From Aquabacterium olei (GTDB taxonomy: Bacteria; Pseudomonadota; Gammaproteobacteria; Burkholderiales; Burkholderiaceae_C), in contig NZ_CP029210.1 of assembly GCF_003100395.1 (NCBI RefSeq), positions 2,666,001 through 2,730,000 of the forward strand: a DNA stretch of 64,000 nucleotides, given 5' to 3'. Below the pieces are notes generated by a model. The model ran no database searches. It saw only the letters and a program-made list of their open reading frames with translations, and was not told where the DNA came from. This document shows positions 1 through 10,989 of the stretch, in pieces. A program made the position numbers and the translations under genes. Within the stretch, counting starts at the first letter, position 1. Each line of letters opens with the position of its first letter.

Positions 1-33
1 GCCGATGTCGGCAATCGGAGTGGTCAGGGCCAT
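1..33 (-). CDS. 5' end of a further gene downstream of cbbP (partial)
   Basis: Only the first eleven codons are inside the window, read leftward as MALTTPIADIG. An AAGGA ribosome site six bases before the ATG supports this start over an in-frame ATG two codons earlier, which lies too close to it. It follows cbbP on the same strand after a 218-base gap. In related operons the next genes are usually transketolase (cbbT), phosphoglycolate phosphatase (cbbZ) or other cbb genes, but eleven residues are too few to decide. The gap of 34-251 shows no gene and no clear terminator. Confidence 0.6.
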   Translation of the reverse strand, partial: MALTTPIADIG

Positions 34-251
34 GGTCATTTCCTTTCAGACGAGGTACTGCAAGGGAACACGGACGCGGGAGACAAGGCGGCACGATGGG
101 CCTCGGCCTCGTGCTGCACGCGCCCTCCCGGGCGGGCACGCAGGGCCTTCGTCGGCTGCGCTTTCCGTGATGGAATCACACCCTTTCGGTGAACGCAAGC
201 CCCGCTTCGTAACAGGGCGGGCGGGGGTGGGTGACACACGATTGACACGCC

Positions 252-1136
252 TCAGTACCCCGCCAGCGCTCGCTGGCGCCGCTCCATCATGCGCCAGATG
301 AAGGGGGTGAAGATGAGCTGCATGGCCAGCGCCATCTTGCCGCCCGGCACCACGATCGTGTTGGCGCGCGACATGAAGGAGTCGTTGATCATGTTGAGCA
401 GATACGGGAAGTCGATGCCCTTCGGGTTGGCAAACCGGATCACGCAGAGGCTCTCGTCGGCGGTGGGAATGTCGCGTGCGATGAAGGGGTTGGAGGTGTC
501 CACCACGGGCACACGCTGGAAGTTCACGTGCGTGTGCGTGAACTGTGGGCAGATGTAGTTCACATAGTCCGGCATGCGGCGCAGGATGGTGTCGGTCACG
601 GCCTCGGCCGAGTAACCGCGCACATGCTTGTCGCGCCACAGCTTCTGGATCCACTCGAGGTTGATCACCGGCACCACGCCGATCAGCAGGTCGGGGTAGC
701 GCGCGATGTTCACCTCGGGCGTGACCACGGCGCCATGCAGGCCTTCATAGAACAGCAGGTCGGTGCCGGGCTGCAGGTCCTCCCACGGCGTGAAGGTGCC
801 GGGCTCCTGCCCGTAGGGCGCGGCCTCCACGGGGTCGTGCAGATAGTGGCGCGTCTTGCCCGAGCCGGTTTCGGAATAGCTCCGAAACAGCTGCTCCAGC
901 TCTGCAAACAGATTGGTCTCCGGGCCGAAGTGGCTGAAGTGCCCGTTGCCCGAGCCCTCGGCTTCGGCCTGGCGTGCGCGCATTTCGCTGCGGTCGAAGC
1001 GATGAAAGCTGTCGCCTTCGATGAGCGCGGCCTTCACGCCCTCGCGGCGGAAGATGGCTTCGAACGTGCGCGTCACCGAGGTGGTGCCGGCACCCGAGGA
1101 GCCGGTGATGGCAATGATGGGATGTCGTTCGGACAT
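252..1136 (-). CDS. cbbP: phosphoribulokinase
   Basis: It phosphorylates ribulose 5-phosphate with ATP to make ribulose 1,5-bisphosphate, the substrate of RuBisCO, in the cytoplasm. The 294-residue protein is the normal size of the proteobacterial type. It opens with a P-loop, GSSGAGTTS at residues 12-20, followed by the EGDSFHR segment near residue 40. Conserved stretches such as FYEGLHG and the DTILRRMPDYVNYI region also fit. It lies ten bases behind cbbF in the same direction, so the two are surely cotranscribed. The identification is firm. Confidence 0.97.
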   Translation of the reverse strand: MSERHPIIAITGSSGAGTTSVTRTFEAIFRREGVKAALIEGDSFHRFDRSEMRARQAEAEGSGNGHFSHFGPETNLFAELEQLFRSYSETGSGKTRHYLHDPVEAAPYGQEPGTFTPWEDLQPGTDLLFYEGLHGAVVTPEVNIARYPDLLIGVVPVINLEWIQKLWRDKHVRGYSAEAVTDTILRRMPDYVNYICPQFTHTHVNFQRVPVVDTSNPFIARDIPTADESLCVIRFANPKGIDFPYLLNMINDSFMSRANTIVVPGGKMALAMQLIFTPFIWRMMERRQRALAGY

Positions 1137-1146
1137 GAAGGGCCTT

Positions 1147-2229
1147 TCAGTCGCGGAACAGGCTGCGCTCGGTGAACAGCGGGTTCAGGTCGCTGCGGCT
1201 GACCGGCTCGTGGTGATAGCGCTCGATGCGCTCCACCTCGGCGCGCGAGCCGAACACCAGCCCGATGCGCTGGTGCAGCGCCGTGGGCCGCACGCCCAGC
1301 AGAGGATGCCGCCCGGTCGACGCCCGCCCACCGGCCTGCTCGATGATGAAACCGATGGGGTTGGCCTCGTACAGCAGCCGAAGGCGCCCGGGGCGGCTGG
1401 CATCGCGCGTGTCACGCGGGTAGAGAAAGACGCCGCCCCGCATGAGGATGCGGTGGGCTTCGGCCACCATCGATGCGATCCAACGCATGTTGAAGTCCGA
1501 GCCGCGCGCGCCCGCCGCCCCGGCCAGGCACTCGTCCACATAGCGCTTGACGGGTGGCTCCCAGAAACGGCTGTTGGACGCGTTGATGGCGAACTCGCGC
1601 GTGTGCTCAGGCACCTGCAACTGCGGGTGCGTGAGCATGAATTCGCCCAGGTTGGGATCGAGCGTGAATCCCACCACCCCGTTGCCCACACTCAGGATGA
1701 ACATGGTGCTCGGGCCGTAGAGCGCATAGCCCGCGGCCACCTGTGCGGCGCCGGGTTGCAGGAAGTCGGCCTCGTCCACATCGCGCTCGCCGGCCGTCAC
1801 GCCCGCCGGCGCGCGCAGGATGGAGAAGATGCTGCCCACCGTGAGATTGACGTCGATGTTGCTGGAGCCATCAAGCGGATCGAACACCAGCAGGTACTTG
1901 CCACGCGGCCAGGCCTGCGGGATCTGATAGGGCTCGGCCATCTCTTCGGAGGCCATGCCGGCCAGGTGCCCGGCCCACTCGGTGCGGCGCAGAAAGACCT
2001 CGTTGCTCAGCACGTCGAGCGGCTGCTGCACTTCACCTTGCACGTTGCGTTGCCCGCCCACCTGATCGAGGCCGGGTGCCAGGCGGCCGAATGCCACCGT
2101 GCGGGCGATGGCCTTGCAGGCCAGGGCGACATCGAGGATGAGCGCATTCAGCGCGCCGCTGGCGCCCGGAAAGCGTCGGCGCTGCTCGATCAGGTATTGC
2201 GTCAGGGTCAGGGGATGGGTCAGCGACAT
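1147..2229 (-). CDS. cbbF: fructose-1,6-bisphosphatase class I, Calvin-operon copy
   Basis: It removes the 1-phosphate from fructose 1,6-bisphosphate in ribulose bisphosphate regeneration; Calvin-operon enzymes of this family may also act on sedoheptulose 1,7-bisphosphate. The 360-residue protein carries the class I metal-binding segments GMASEE (residues 91-96) and [10 protein letters not shown] (117-126) and the late substrate-binding region near [15 protein letters not shown]. The start overlaps the end of cbbX by ten bases, which suggests coupled translation. A second class I gene lies at 26266-27279. The two differ at many positions, and the operon position marks this one as the autotrophic copy. 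Confidence 0.95.
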   Translation of the reverse strand: MSLTHPLTLTQYLIEQRRRFPGASGALNALILDVALACKAIARTVAFGRLAPGLDQVGGQRNVQGEVQQPLDVLSNEVFLRRTEWAGHLAGMASEEMAEPYQIPQAWPRGKYLLVFDPLDGSSNIDVNLTVGSIFSILRAPAGVTAGERDVDEADFLQPGAAQVAAGYALYGPSTMFILSVGNGVVGFTLDPNLGEFMLTHPQLQVPEHTREFAINASNSRFWEPPVKRYVDECLAGAAGARGSDFNMRWIASMVAEAHRILMRGGVFLYPRDTRDASRPGRLRLLYEANPIGFIIEQAGGRASTGRHPLLGVRPTALHQRIGLVFGSRAEVERIERYHHEPVSRSDLNPLFTERSLFRD

Positions 2230-3278
2230 GGTGACGCTCCAGGGAGGGTTTCGGATTCGGTGGTGGCCAGCCGGAACACCCGGCTGGCGGCAAAGTCGGC
2301 GACGGTGAGGGTGGCCAGTGCGGCTTCGTCCAGCACCGCATGGCGTTCGGCAAACAGGCGGCCGGCCTGGCGCAGACGTGCGCGCTCCAGCGCATTGCGC
2401 ACGCTGCGTGCGTTGGCAAAGTGGGGCTGCTCGCGCCGCAGGCTCACGTAATGAGCGAATGCCTCGCGCGCACCCGGACCGAATCGATAGCGCTGCGCCT
2501 CCAGCATGCGATCGGCAATCTGCAGCAGGTCGGACGGGTCGTAGTCCGGGAAGTCGATGTGATGGGCGATGCGGCTGCTCAGCCCCGGGTTGGACTGGAA
2601 GAAGGTCTGCATGCGATCGGGGTAGCCCGCCAGGATCACCACCAGGTCATCGCGGTGGTTTTCCATCACCTGCAGCAGGATCTCGATGGCCTCGGCACCG
2701 TAGTCGCGCTCGTTTTCCGGTCGATAGAGGTAGTACGCCTCGTCAATGAAGAGCACGCCGCCCATGGCGCGCTTGAGCACCTCTTTCGTCTTGGGCGCCG
2801 TGTGGCCGATGTACTGGCCCACCAGGTCGTCACGCGTGACCGACACCAGATGGCCCGTGCGCACGTGCCCCAGCCGGTGCAGGATGGTGGCCATGCGTTG
2901 CGCCACCGTGGTCTTGCCCGTGCCCGGGTTGCCGGTGAAGCACATGTGCAGGCTGGGCGTGCCTGTGCCCAGGCCGTGCGCGGCCCGCAGCCGGTCGATC
3001 ACCAGCAGCGCAGCCAGCTCGCGCACCTTCTGCTTCACGGGCTGCAGACCCACCAGCTCGGTGTCCAGCTCGTCCAGCACCGATTCCACCTGCGTGGCAG
3101 CCAGCACCTCGTGCACGGTCCGTGGAGCAGGGCCGGGCGGGGCATGCGCAGCCGCAGCCTCTGCGCCCGCCGAGCCAGGCCGGGGTGACAACGACGTGGC
3201 ATGCATCGGGCCGGGATCCGCATCGCGCGGCCCCACCAGCACCGGCGCACCAGGCAGCCGGAACACCGGCGCCGTCAT
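2220..3278 (-). CDS. cbbX: red-type RuBisCO activase, AAA+ ATPase
   Basis: CbbX is a hexameric AAA+ ATPase that removes inhibitory sugar phosphates from red-type form I RuBisCO by transiently pulling the C-terminal tail of the large subunit. Walker A is GNPGTGKTT at residues 116-124, Walker B is VLFIDEA at 175-181, and the [10 protein letters not shown] segment near 155-164 matches the family pore-loop region. At 352 residues it is longer than usual because of a proline- and alanine-rich N-terminal extension of about 50 residues. An internal ATG at codon 25 is possible, but the first ATG overlaps the cbbS stop in an ATGA and is preferred. Confidence 0.95.
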   Translation of the reverse strand: MTAPVFRLPGAPVLVGPRDADPGPMHATSLSPRPGSAGAEAAAAHAPPGPAPRTVHEVLAATQVESVLDELDTELVGLQPVKQKVRELAALLVIDRLRAAHGLGTGTPSLHMCFTGNPGTGKTTVAQRMATILHRLGHVRTGHLVSVTRDDLVGQYIGHTAPKTKEVLKRAMGGVLFIDEAYYLYRPENERDYGAEAIEILLQVMENHRDDLVVILAGYPDRMQTFFQSNPGLSSRIAHHIDFPDYDPSDLLQIADRMLEAQRYRFGPGAREAFAHYVSLRREQPHFANARSVRNALERARLRQAGRLFAERHAVLDEAALATLTVADFAASRVFRLATTESETLPGASPCR

Positions 3279-3727
3279 GAGGGGGCTCCGGCTCCGTAAC
3301 GCTCACCCTCGGGCCGCTCGGCCTCGTAGCCACGCACCGTGTAGTGCACCGTCCGGCCCGCGCCCTCGGTGCGCACCAGCCCGAAGCCCGCTTCGGATGC
3401 GGGCCGCTGCACGATGAAGCTCATCGTGATGGACTCGATGCCGCGTGTGGCGTTGAAGGCCACCAGCCGGATGTAGTGCTGGGGAAAGGTCGCGCGGCAT
3501 TCACCCAGCACCTGCATCACGCCGGCCGCGTCCTCCAGGTCGAACATCGGCATGCCGAACATTTCCCAGTAGGTGTTGCGCGGGTGCGGGTCGTCGGTGT
3601 ATTCCACGCTCCACGCGTGGCCCTGGCGCAGGCCCCACTGGATCTGCAGGCGGATCTCGTCGTGGCTCAGGTCGGGCAGGAAGCTGAACTGGCCCTGGGT
3701 GAGCCGGCCGGTCGGGTTGGTCATCAT
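3275..3727 (-). CDS. cbbS: RuBisCO small subunit, red type
   Basis: This is the small subunit of the L8S8 form I ribulose bisphosphate carboxylase. It runs 150 residues. The core begins [14 protein letters not shown] and includes the [11 protein letters not shown] segment typical of red-type small subunits. About 45 C-terminal residues follow the IRLVAFN strand, which corresponds to the beta-hairpin extension that lines the central channel in form IC and ID enzymes. It starts 15 bases behind cbbL. A second possible start is the next codon, also ATG. Confidence 0.97.
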   Translation of the reverse strand: MMTNPTGRLTQGQFSFLPDLSHDEIRLQIQWGLRQGHAWSVEYTDDPHPRNTYWEMFGMPMFDLEDAAGVMQVLGECRATFPQHYIRLVAFNATRGIESITMSFIVQRPASEAGFGLVRTEGAGRTVHYTVRGYEAERPEGERYGAGAPS

Positions 3728-3742
3728 GGCGTGCGCTCCGGG

Positions 3743-5239
<1,497 letters not shown>

Positions 5240-5258
5240 TCACTTTAGGAAGCAGGGC

Positions 5259-5287
5259 CAATAAGGTAAATTCAGTTATTCTTTCAA
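5259..5287 (-). promoter_or_regulatory. candidate promoter of the cbb operon
   Basis: Read on the minus strand, a TTGAAA -35 hexamer (5282-5287) is separated by 17 bases from a TTATTG -10-like hexamer (5259-5264), about 50 bases before the cbbL ATG. The -35 is good and the -10 poor, as expected for a promoter that needs an activator. The LysR-type palindrome lies directly upstream of the -35. This is inference from sequence only. Confidence 0.4.
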
Positions 5288-5292
5288 GCCAG

Positions 5293-5308
5293 TTAAGCAA
5301 AAGCTTAA
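5293..5308. promoter_or_regulatory. candidate CbbR operator, perfect palindrome
   Basis: A perfect 16-base palindrome, TTAAGC-AAAA-GCTTAA, sits just upstream of the candidate cbbL -35 box and about 85 bases from the start codon. It contains the T-N11-A pattern bound by LysR-type regulators, at the usual recognition-site position near -50. An AT-rich tract follows it in an otherwise very GC-rich region. The natural ligand-responsive regulator is CbbR, encoded at 6808-7767. Confidence 0.5.
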
Positions 5309-5318
5309 GGAACCAGCG

Positions 5319-6716
5319 TCAAGCGGGTGTCGCTTCGGCTGGCTGGTCAATCAGCAGCCTGGCAATCAGCGCGCCGGCGTAGCGGGCGTCCAGCGGAATG
5401 CGTACGTGCAGCGGGCTGCCCGGCGCGGCCGTGATCGGGGCGCCCTCCATGTTGCGCATGGACTCGAGCTTGAACTGGAGGTTGCCCTGCGGGTGGATCA
5501 CTTCCAGGGTGTCGCCGACATCGAAGCGGTTCTTGACCTCAACCTCGGCCCAACCGTCAGCGCCCATTTCACGCACCTCGGCCACGAACTGGCTGCGGTG
5601 GAACTGCGAGTGCCCGGTGATGTAGTTCTGGTAGTCCTGGGCCGGGCGGCGCTGCAGGAAGCCGCTGGTGTAGCCGCGGTTGGCCATGCCTTCGAGCTGC
5701 AGCAGCAGATCGGGGTTGAACGGCCGGCCGGCCACGGCGTCGTCGATGGCCTGGCGATAGACCTGGGCCACGCGGGCCACGTAATACAGCGACTTGGTGC
5801 GGCCTTCGACCTTGAGCGAATCGACCCCGATCTCGGCCAGACGCGCCACATGCTCGACGGCCCTCAGGTCCTTCGAGTTCATGATGTAGGTGCCGTGCTC
5901 GTCTTCCATGATGGGCATCAGCTCGCCCGGGCGCTCAGACTCTTCCAGCAGGTAGACGCGGTCGGCCGCCGGATGACGCTTGCCGTCGCCGCAGCCGGAG
6001 AAGGCCTTCTCGGCGGCTTCCTGCTCGCGGGCGAAGTTGAAGTCGCCTTCCAGCTTCAGCGGCACGGCCTCGCCGGTGTCCGACTGCTCGGTGGCGCCAT
6101 GGGTCTTGTACTCCCACCGGCAGGCGTTGGTGCAGGTGCCCTGGTTGGGGTCGCGGCGGTTGAAGTAGCCCGACAGCAGGCAGCGGCCCGAGTAGGCAAT
6201 GCACAGCGCGCCGTGCACGAACACCTCCAGCTCCATGTCGGGGCATTCCTGGCGGATCTGCTCGATCTCGTCCAGGCTCAGCTCGCGCGACAGGATGATG
6301 CGCTGCACCCCCACCTTGCCCCAGAACTTCACGGAGGCGTGGTTGACCGTGTTGGCCTGCACCGACAGGTGGATGGGCACCTCGGGCCACTTCTCGCGCA
6401 CCATCATGATCAGGCCCGGGTCGGCCATGATCAGGCCATCGGGCTTCATCGCGATCACGGGCTCGATGTCCCGCAGATAGGTGCGCACCTTGTCGTTGTG
6501 CGGCAGCAGGTTGCTGGTAACGTAGAACTTCTTGCCGCGCGCGCGGGCCTCTTCGATGCCCTGCTGCAACTGTTCCAGGCGGAACTCGTTGTTGCGGGCA
6601 CGCAGGCTGTAGCGCGGCTGGCCGGCGTAGATCGCATCGGCGCCAAAGTCATAGGCGGCGCGCATCTTGTCGAGCGAGCCGGCGGGCAGGAGCAGTTCGG
6701 GGGCTGGGCGTTTCAC
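5319..6716 (-). CDS. trhP: U32 family tRNA hydroxylation protein (TrhP/YegQ type)
   Basis: Members of this family hydroxylate uridine 34 of certain tRNAs on the way to 5-oxyacetyl or 5-methoxy uridine, and were earlier filed as collagenase-like U32 peptidases. The 465-residue protein shows the family signature EVFVHGALCIAYSGRC (residues 164-179). Cysteines at 172, 179, 195 and 199 could hold an iron-sulfur cluster. The N-terminus, ELLLPAGSLDKMRAAYDFGADAIY, is typical. It lies between cbbR and cbbL, where Calvin operons normally have only a short divergent promoter. No autotrophic role is known for it, so its placement looks incidental. Confidence 0.9.
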   Translation of the reverse strand: MKRPAPELLLPAGSLDKMRAAYDFGADAIYAGQPRYSLRARNNEFRLEQLQQGIEEARARGKKFYVTSNLLPHNDKVRTYLRDIEPVIAMKPDGLIMADPGLIMMVREKWPEVPIHLSVQANTVNHASVKFWGKVGVQRIILSRELSLDEIEQIRQECPDMELEVFVHGALCIAYSGRCLLSGYFNRRDPNQGTCTNACRWEYKTHGATEQSDTGEAVPLKLEGDFNFAREQEAAEKAFSGCGDGKRHPAADRVYLLEESERPGELMPIMEDEHGTYIMNSKDLRAVEHVARLAEIGVDSLKVEGRTKSLYYVARVAQVYRQAIDDAVAGRPFNPDLLLQLEGMANRGYTSGFLQRRPAQDYQNYITGHSQFHRSQFVAEVREMGADGWAEVEVKNRFDVGDTLEVIHPQGNLQFKLESMRNMEGAPITAAPGSPLHVRIPLDARYAGALIARLLIDQPAEATPA

Positions 6717-6807
6717 GGGCGGTATTGTCGCTGTTCGCGGGTCTCACGGCATCCCCCCGGCGCGATCCCCCCACCCCACCACCGCGTATTCACCTGGCTT
6801 CCACCGC

Positions 6808-7767
6808 ATGCGCAGCGTCACCTTTCGTCAACTCCGCGTCTTCACCGAGGTCGCGCGGCACCTGAGCTTTGCACGCGCGGCCGAGGCCCTGCACCTCACG
6901 CCGCCAGCCGTGACCATGCAGGTCAAGGAGTTGGAGGGCCACGTGGGCCTGCCGCTGTTCGAGCGCCAGGGGCGCCAGGTGCAGCTCACGATGGCGGGCG
7001 AGTACTTTCTGGTCTACGCGCGCCGGCTGCTGTCCACGCTGAAGGACGCGGAAAACGTCATGGCCCGTTTCCGCAAGGTGGAAACGGGCGTGCTGACCAT
7101 CGGCCTGCTGAGCACCGCCGGCTACTTCCTGCCCACGCTGCTGGCGCGTTTCCAGGCCGAGCACCCCGGCATCGACGTGCGGCTGGACGTCACGCGCGAC
7201 CTGAGCAAGCTGCTGGACCGGCTGCATGGCAACGAGATCGACCTGGCCGTGATGGGCCGCCCGCCGCGTGAGGTGGCCATGCGGGCCGAGCCCTTTGCCG
7301 CCCACCCCATGGTGTTCGTGTGCCCGCCTGGCCACCCGCTGCTGGGCGTGGGCCACCCGCCGCTCGACGCGCTGGTGCGCCACCCGCTGATCGTGCGCGA
7401 ACCCGGGGCCGAGGTGCGGGCCGCCCTGGACATCTACCTGCGCGAACACCGGCTCGACCCGCGCGTGGCCATGGCCATCCCGAGCAACGAGACGCTGAAG
7501 GCCTCGGTGATGGCCGGCATGGGCATCGGCTTTCTGTCGCTGCACGCGGTGGCCAGCGAACTGCGCGCGGGCCTGCTGCACGTGGTCGAGTTCGAAGACA
7601 CGCCGGTGGTGCGCACCTGGAACATCGTGCACGAGGCCTCGAAGGTGTTGTCGCCGGCGGCCGAGGCCTTCCGCTACTTCCTGCTGGACGAGGCCGAGGC
7701 CCTGCTGGCCGCGCAGGCCGAGGCGCTGCTGGGCCAGCCGATCAAGGCTGCGATCGAGTCCCGCTGA
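6808..7767 (+). CDS. cbbR: LysR-type regulator of the Calvin operon
   Basis: CbbR activates cbb transcription in response to metabolites such as phosphoenolpyruvate, NADPH or RuBP, depending on species. The 319-residue protein has a LysR helix-turn-helix in residues 1-60 (FARAAEALHLTPPAVTMQVKELE). Its effector domain carries CbbR hallmarks: LSTAGYFLP, GRPPRE, LIVREPGAEVR and SNETLKASVMAGMGIGFLSLH. It faces away from trhP, with 91 bases between them, and its 3' end overlaps the end of pqqE by 26 bases. The likely target is the palindrome at 5293-5308, about 1.5 kb away. Confidence 0.9.
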   Translation: MRSVTFRQLRVFTEVARHLSFARAAEALHLTPPAVTMQVKELEGHVGLPLFERQGRQVQLTMAGEYFLVYARRLLSTLKDAENVMARFRKVETGVLTIGLLSTAGYFLPTLLARFQAEHPGIDVRLDVTRDLSKLLDRLHGNEIDLAVMGRPPREVAMRAEPFAAHPMVFVCPPGHPLLGVGHPPLDALVRHPLIVREPGAEVRAALDIYLREHRLDPRVAMAIPSNETLKASVMAGMGIGFLSLHAVASELRAGLLHVVEFEDTPVVRTWNIVHEASKVLSPAAEAFRYFLLDEAEALLAAQAEALLGQPIKAAIESR

Positions 7768-8914
7768 GCGCGAGCGAGGCTTTCGGGTCGCGGAACACCA
7801 GCGGCTGCTCGCGCACACCGGCTTCTGCCTGCGCAACGGCCTGCTCGATCAGGTGATGGTGCGGCGACAGGCTGCACACCGGGTCGGCCGCAGCCGGGTC
7901 CTGCGTGAGCATGTAGGCCTGACAGCGGCACCCACCCAGGTCCTTTTCCTTCTCGGGGCAGGTACGGCACGGGTCTTTCATCCAGCCGTCGCCCCGGTAG
8001 CGGTTGAAGCCTTCGGACGCGTACCAGATGGACTCGATCGACTGCTCGCGCACGTTCGGAAAGGCCAGACCGGGCAGCATCTTCGCGGTGTGGCATGGCA
8101 AGGCGGTGCCATCGGGCGTGACAGTCAGGAAGACATTGCCCCAGCCGTTCATGCACTTCTTGGGCCGGTCACCGTGGTAGTCGGGCACAACGAAGAACAG
8201 GCGCATGCGGTCGCCGAGCTTCTCGCGCCAGGCCTGGGTGGTGCGCTCGGCGGCTTCCAGTTGCGCGCGGGTGGGCAGCAGCTGCGCGCGGTTCAGATGG
8301 GCCCACGAGTAGTACTGGCTGTTGGCCAGTTCCATGTACTCGGCACCCAGCGCGTCGCCCATCGCGATGATCTCGCCGATGTGGTCGATGTTCAAGCGGT
8401 GCAGCACCACGTTCATCACCATCGGGTAGCCGTGGGCCTTGATCAGGCCGGCCACCTTCTGCTTGAGCTCGAAGGTCTTGGTGCTGGACAGGAAATCGTT
8501 GACCTCGCGCGTGGCGTCCTGAAACGACAGCTGGATGTGGTCCAGACCGGCGGCCTTGAGCGCGGCAATGCGCGACTCGGTCAGGCCCACGCCCGATGTG
8601 AGCAGGTTGGTGTAGAAGCCCAGGCGGTGTGCCTCGGCCACGATGGCTTCGAGGTCGTCACGCACCAGCGGCTCGCCGCCCGACAAGCCCAGCTGCACGC
8701 TGCCGGCGGCGCGGGCCTCGCGCAACACGCGGAACCAGTCTTCGGTGCTCAGCTCCTGCTCGGGCGTGGTCTGTGCGAAGTCCACCGGGTTGTAGCAGAA
8801 CACGCAGTGCAGCGGGCAGCGGTAAGTCAGCTCGGCCAGCAGCCAGAGCGGCGGGCCAGGGCGCGGCGCGGCAGCAGAAGGCCGGTCGGGCGCGGCCGTC
8901 ATGTCGACGCTCAT
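7742..8914 (-). CDS. pqqE: PqqA peptide cyclase, radical SAM
   Basis: PqqE forms the carbon-carbon bond between the glutamate and tyrosine of PqqA, the first step of pyrroloquinoline quinone synthesis. The 390-residue protein has the radical-SAM motif CPLHCVFC (cysteines 33, 37 and 40) and a C-terminal SPASM domain with many cysteines around CMNGWGN, CHTAKM and CRTCPEKEKDLGGCRC. The start overlaps the pqqD stop in an ATGA. Its stop lies inside the last codons of cbbR on the other strand. Confidence 0.97.
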   Translation of the reverse strand: MSVDMTAAPDRPSAAAPRPGPPLWLLAELTYRCPLHCVFCYNPVDFAQTTPEQELSTEDWFRVLREARAAGSVQLGLSGGEPLVRDDLEAIVAEAHRLGFYTNLLTSGVGLTESRIAALKAAGLDHIQLSFQDATREVNDFLSSTKTFELKQKVAGLIKAHGYPMVMNVVLHRLNIDHIGEIIAMGDALGAEYMELANSQYYSWAHLNRAQLLPTRAQLEAAERTTQAWREKLGDRMRLFFVVPDYHGDRPKKCMNGWGNVFLTVTPDGTALPCHTAKMLPGLAFPNVREQSIESIWYASEGFNRYRGDGWMKDPCRTCPEKEKDLGGCRCQAYMLTQDPAAADPVCSLSPHHHLIEQAVAQAEAGVREQPLVFRDPKASLALSGTRSQP

Positions 8915-9222
8915 GCGGGCACCACCGGCGTGATGTCCAGCCAACGCTGGGCCCGCGCCATGTCGACAAAGGCCAGCACGTCGGCCTGCAAGCCCGTGGT
9001 CTGGAAGGCCTGCTCCAGCTCGGTCACGATGGCCTGCACGCTGCGCTCCCCATTGCAGCGCTGCATGATCTCGCCCGCGCTGCGGTTCAGCTTGATCATG
9101 CCCTCGGGGTAGAGCAGCACCCAGGCATCCTGGGCCGCCTCCCATTGCAGGCGATACGGCGGGCGCACGCGAGGTGTGTTGTCCAGCGCGGTGCGTGTGG
9201 CAGGCAGGTTGGCGTCGCTCAT
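8911..9222 (-). CDS. pqqD: PqqA-binding chaperone
   Basis: PqqD is a small RiPP-recognition protein that binds the PqqA leader and presents it to PqqE. The 103-residue length and the winged-helix core (residues about 20-95, with YPEGMIKLNRSAGEIMQRCNG and a WLDI segment near the end) are typical. It lies 16 bases behind pqqC and overlaps pqqE by four bases, which suits the complex the two proteins form. Confidence 0.95.
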   Translation of the reverse strand: MSDANLPATRTALDNTPRVRPPYRLQWEAAQDAWVLLYPEGMIKLNRSAGEIMQRCNGERSVQAIVTELEQAFQTTGLQADVLAFVDMARAQRWLDITPVVPA

Positions 9223-9238
9223 GCTGTCGTGTCCGAAG

Positions 9239-10006
9239 TCAGGCCCGCGGCCCGGTGATCTCGACCTTGCACTGGCTCAGCATGATGGCGTCGGCCAGCG
9301 CCCACAGCACATCGAGCTTGAACTGCAGGATCTCGAGTGCGCGCTCCTGCAGCGCACGCGTCTGGCTGAAATAGTCGAGCGTGAAGCGCAGGCCATGCTG
9401 CACATCGCGCCGGGCCTGGGTCAGGCGGTTGCGGAAGTACTGCAGCCCTTCCTCCTTGATCCACGGGTAGGCCTCGGGCCACAGGTCCAGCCGCTGCTGG
9501 TGGATGTGCGGGGCGAACAGTTCGGTCAGGCTGGACGCGATCGCTTCCTGCCACGGCTGCTGCCGCGCGAAGTTCACGTAGGCGTTGACCGCAAAGCGCG
9601 CGGCCGGGGCCACGAAGCGCTCCGACACCACATCGTCGCGCGTCAGGCCCACGGCCTCGCCCAGGCGAATCCAGGCCTCGATGCCGCCTTCTTCGCGCAC
9701 GCCGTCCACCAAGCGCCCGTCGTGATCGAGGATGCGCTCGATCCACTCGCGGCGGATCTCCCGGTCCGGGCAGTTCGACAGAATGGCCGCGTCCTTGATG
9801 GGAATGGCCACCTGGTACAGATAGCGGTTGGCCACCCAGCCCTGCATCTGCGTCTGCGTCAGCTTGCCCTCGGCCATCATCACGTGAAAGGGATGGTGGA
9901 TGTGGTAGCTCGTGCCCTTCTCGCGCAGGCGGGCTTCGAACTCGTCGGCCGACCAGCGTGGCCGGCCATCGTCGACCCAATGGGCCTGGTGGTGGGTGTG
10001 GCTCAC
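9239..10006 (-). CDS. pqqC: pyrroloquinoline-quinone synthase
   Basis: PqqC performs the last step, ring closure and eight-electron oxidation of the PQQ precursor with oxygen and no cofactor. The 255-residue all-helical protein has the family segments [31 protein letters not shown] and [10 protein letters not shown]. The start is a GTG overlapping the TGA of pqqB, as translation of this operon is tightly coupled; no better ATG is nearby. Confidence 0.96.
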   Translation of the reverse strand: MSHTHHQAHWVDDGRPRWSADEFEARLREKGTSYHIHHPFHVMMAEGKLTQTQMQGWVANRYLYQVAIPIKDAAILSNCPDREIRREWIERILDHDGRLVDGVREEGGIEAWIRLGEAVGLTRDDVVSERFVAPAARFAVNAYVNFARQQPWQEAIASSLTELFAPHIHQQRLDLWPEAYPWIKEEGLQYFRNRLTQARRDVQHGLRFTLDYFSQTRALQERALEILQFKLDVLWALADAIMLSQCKVEITGPRA

Positions 10007-10920
10007 AGAATGATCTCCATGCCATCTTCCGCCACCTCGATGCCGCGGCGGGCCAGCTCGGCGCGCTCGGGACTGTCCTCATCGAGGATGGGGTTGGTGT
10101 TGTTGATGTGGATGAGCACCTTGCGCGTGCTGGCAGGAAGACGGTCCAGCCAGGCCAGCATGCCGTCCTCGCCGCTCAGCGGCATGTGGCCCATGGCACG
10201 GGCGGTGCGCGTGGACGCACCCAGGCGGATCATCTCGTCGTCCGTCCACAGCGTGCCGTCCACCAGCACGCAGTCGGCCTGCTGCATGGCAGCCCACACA
10301 TGGGGCTCCATCTCGACCAGGCCCGGCGCGTAGAACAGGCGTCGGCCGGTTCGGGTGTCGCGCACCAGCATGCCGGCGTTGTCGCCCGGGTCGGGCTGGT
10401 CGCGTCGCGGCGAGTAAGGGGGCGCGTTCGAACGCAGTGGCAGGGCCTGCAGGTGCAGCCCGGGCAGGCGGTCGATGTCAAACCCCGCCTCACCCACCGG
10501 CATGTCATGCCACGCCACGCCGCTGTAGTGCGACAGCACCTGGAACAGCGGGTTGCCGCCCATCAGGTCGCTGCGCACGGGCGCCGTGCACCAGATGGCC
10601 CACGGCTGACGGTGCTCGCGCAGCATGTACAGGCCGGTGGTGTGATCGATCTGCGCGTCCATCAGCACGATGGCTTCGATGGCGGTGTCACGCAGCGCGC
10701 GGCCCGGCTGCAGGGCGGGAAATTCGCGCAGCTGCTGCAGGATGTCGGGCGAGGCGTTGAAGAGCAGCCAGCGTTCGTCGTCGGCGCTGACTGCAATGGA
10801 AGACTGGGTGCGCGCCTTGGCCCGTACGGTGCCTTCGCGCCAACCGCGGCAATTGTGGCAGTTGCAGTTCCACTGCGGAAAGCCACCACCGGCGGCACTG
10901 CCCAGAATGCGGATTTTCAC
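10003..10920 (-). CDS. pqqB: PQQ biosynthesis hydroxylase, metallo-beta-lactamase fold
   Basis: PqqB is a metallo-beta-lactamase-fold iron enzyme that hydroxylates the PqqA-derived tyrosine in PQQ maturation; it was once taken for a carrier. The 305-residue protein starts [19 protein letters not shown] and shows the [16 protein letters not shown] segment and the [10 protein letters not shown] loop. No signal peptide is visible, which fits a cytoplasmic enzyme. It begins 69 bases after pqqA, the usual wider gap in pqq operons, and overlaps the GTG start of pqqC. Confidence 0.95.
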   Translation of the reverse strand: MKIRILGSAAGGGFPQWNCNCHNCRGWREGTVRAKARTQSSIAVSADDERWLLFNASPDILQQLREFPALQPGRALRDTAIEAIVLMDAQIDHTTGLYMLREHRQPWAIWCTAPVRSDLMGGNPLFQVLSHYSGVAWHDMPVGEAGFDIDRLPGLHLQALPLRSNAPPYSPRRDQPDPGDNAGMLVRDTRTGRRLFYAPGLVEMEPHVWAAMQQADCVLVDGTLWTDDEMIRLGASTRTARAMGHMPLSGEDGMLAWLDRLPASTRKVLIHINNTNPILDEDSPERAELARRGIEVAEDGMEIIL

Positions 10921-10989
10921 AAGCGGGAATCCGGTTCAGGTGCGCCAGTGCCGTGGCAGCCAGCGCACCCGGGTTCACCGAGCCGAAGC

